DNA from: Terriglobia bacterium
GTDB lineage: Bacteria > Acidobacteriota > Terriglobia > Terriglobales > Acidobacteriaceae
Direction of reading: 5' to 3'
NCBI GenBank assembly: GCA_021324365.1
Contig: JAJPJE010000118.1
Span: forward strand, 1-35,787
Length of the DNA stretch: 35,787 nt
The notes below the pieces were generated by a model, which worked only from the letters and a program-made list of their open reading frames with translations, was not told the origin of the DNA and ran no database searches. The translations under genes were made by a program, and so were the position numbers. Shown piece by piece: positions 35,130-35,787 of this stretch; within the stretch, counting starts at the first letter, position 1; each line of letters opens with the position of its first letter.

Positions 35130-35660
35130 CTAGAAATCGCAAACGTGCGGGCATCCGCGTGAAACGACAATCGAGTTCGGAACCAGGTAAAGGTGGCGTT
35201 TGATCAGATCTCGCCGGATCGGCGGAAGACCAATCAAGGAACGCGTGTGCGATTGGTATCGTCGCTGCGGACAGCCAGTGCGGAAATCATGTAGAAATTC
35301 TGGCCAGGTATCTTCGCCGGGGCCAAGGAAGATCGCATCAGCGTGTTGAGCAGCTTCCTCGGGCAACGACGTGACGTGCAGTCCGCCTAGCACCACGAAC
35401 GTTCCCTGACGGCGATAGTGATCGGCAATGCGATAAGCGCGAAACGCCGAGGTGATATATGCCTGGATGACAACCAGGTCAGGGGCATCGTCCAGCGAGA
35501 GTTTTTCTACGTGCTCGTCTACCAGTATCACTTCATCGTTTGCATCCAGATAGGCTGCCAGTGTGGCAAGTCCCAGGGGAGGGAACAGAGAGTACTTGAT
35601 CGGACGAAACAGCGGGCTGGTGGCTTCCGTCAGCGCGGGCAGAATCAGCTTCACCTTCAT
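35130..35660 (-). pseudogene. Truncated B12-binding radical-SAM gene
   Basis: The 176 residues form a cobalamin-binding Rossmann domain (VKLILPALTEATSPLFRPIK, LPPLGLATLAAYLDAND-like start, LVVIQAYITSAFRAYRIADH, VVLGGLHVTSLPEEAAQHAD, FLGPGEDTWPEFLHDF), then the linker of B12-dependent radical-SAM proteins and SRGCPHVCDF. A TAG follows directly. The cluster motif needs a third cysteine right after DF (C-x3-C-x2-C), and the whole barrel should come next. Reading past the stop in any frame gives no radical-SAM sequence, so the 3' part is lost or displaced, and the dispersed repeat lies a further 100 bases on. A short stand-alone B12-binding protein is a less likely alternative. The start is ATG 35660. 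Confidence 0.75.
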
Positions 35661-35680
35661 GGCGAACGAGAGTACATCAC

Positions 35681-35701
35681 GTACTTTATATTGTAAAGTA
35701 C
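35681..35701. promoter_or_regulatory. 21-bp inverted repeat, candidate operator
   Basis: GTACTTTA and TAAAGTAC, perfect 8-bp arms around TATTG, lie 20 bases upstream of the radical-SAM start and at the head of the rightward region leaving the window. The size suits a dimeric repressor. An embedded TATAAA on the minus strand could be a -10 element. Confidence 0.5.
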
Positions 35702-35787
35702 TTGTGATTTATGCACCTGCAGCGTTGGCAACTACCGTGAAACGGGTACTCATCGTACTGCTGTGGGTAAGAAGGATCAGAAAAACA
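35702..35787 (+). other. 5' region of a gene beyond the right edge
   Basis: Reading rightward, an AAGGATC ribosome-like site (35771-35777) ends about 10 bases before the edge, so a start codon probably lies at or just past 35787. A GTG at 35737 opens a frame MKRVLIVLLWVRRIRKT that stays open to the edge; it could be an alternative N-terminus. Confidence 0.3.

Overview
The window reads as an ordinary chromosomal stretch of a soil-type Acidobacteriota (class Terriglobia-like). This rests on remembered family resemblance, not on a search. The clues are a secreted hydrolase with the C-terminal Ig-like/hydrophobic/GCGG tail common in that group, two hopanoid genes (hpnH, hpnB), many zinc-ribbon or signalling proteins with lineage-restricted architectures, and short dispersed hairpin repeats. 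Genes are moderately GC-rich, lie in short operons on both strands, and no plasmid or phage gene is evident.

Layout. 1-1475: a DUF1684 protein running off the left edge, divergent from an OsmC-type peroxide-defence protein. 1740-3858: a translationally coupled glycosyltransferase and sugar nucleotidyltransferase, converging on an 80-residue protein that looks like a histidine-kinase dimerisation helix pair with no ATPase domain. 4296-6176: a secreted GH71/GH99-like hydrolase. 6391-6648: a strong promoter that runs straight into a terminator-like hairpin, then tRNA-Leu(CAG) and its own terminator. 6649-7593: a gene-poor, decayed stretch holding a frameshifted small gene. 7594-9215: an extradiol dioxygenase of the YgiD family, converging on a response regulator with a C-terminal zinc ribbon; between them are a cluster of CCTAA motifs and a tRNA 3'-end-like fragment.

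9344-14401 (minus strand): hpnH with a small partner gene, a glutathione peroxidase, and an iorAB-type molybdenum hydroxylase pair. 15007-24992 (plus strand): an unknown protein, a GNAT acetyltransferase, PEP carboxylase, hpnB, an M28-like peptidase lacking both active-site glutamates, a zinc-ribbon/GAF protein, a secreted unknown, a BON-domain protein and a MarC membrane protein. 24995-28233: a patatin outer-membrane protein divergent from a LysR regulator. 28343-30495: a 59-residue Cys-motif miniprotein, a MarR regulator followed by pirin with a palindromic site between them, and a membrane-anchored unknown. 30832-34878: an acyl-CoA mutase large subunit whose two specificity residues are those of isobutyryl-CoA mutase, an AraC/VOC pair and a membrane-anchored unknown. 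34951-35787: a dispersed repeat, a B12-binding radical-SAM gene cut off just before its third cluster cysteine, and a palindromic operator facing a gene beyond the edge.

Functional themes are hopanoid lipid maturation (hpnH, hpnB), oxidative-stress defence (OsmC, glutathione peroxidase, pirin), central carbon metabolism (PEP carboxylase, acyl-CoA mutase) and envelope or secreted functions. I see no CRISPR array, intact insertion sequence, toxin-antitoxin or recognisable phage-defence locus. The most promising second-look items are the promoter-into-terminator unit before tRNA-Leu, the covarying repeat family, the mutase specificity signature, the active-site-dead M28 protein, the stand-alone histidine-kinase helix protein, the zinc-ribbon miniprotein and the truncated radical-SAM gene.
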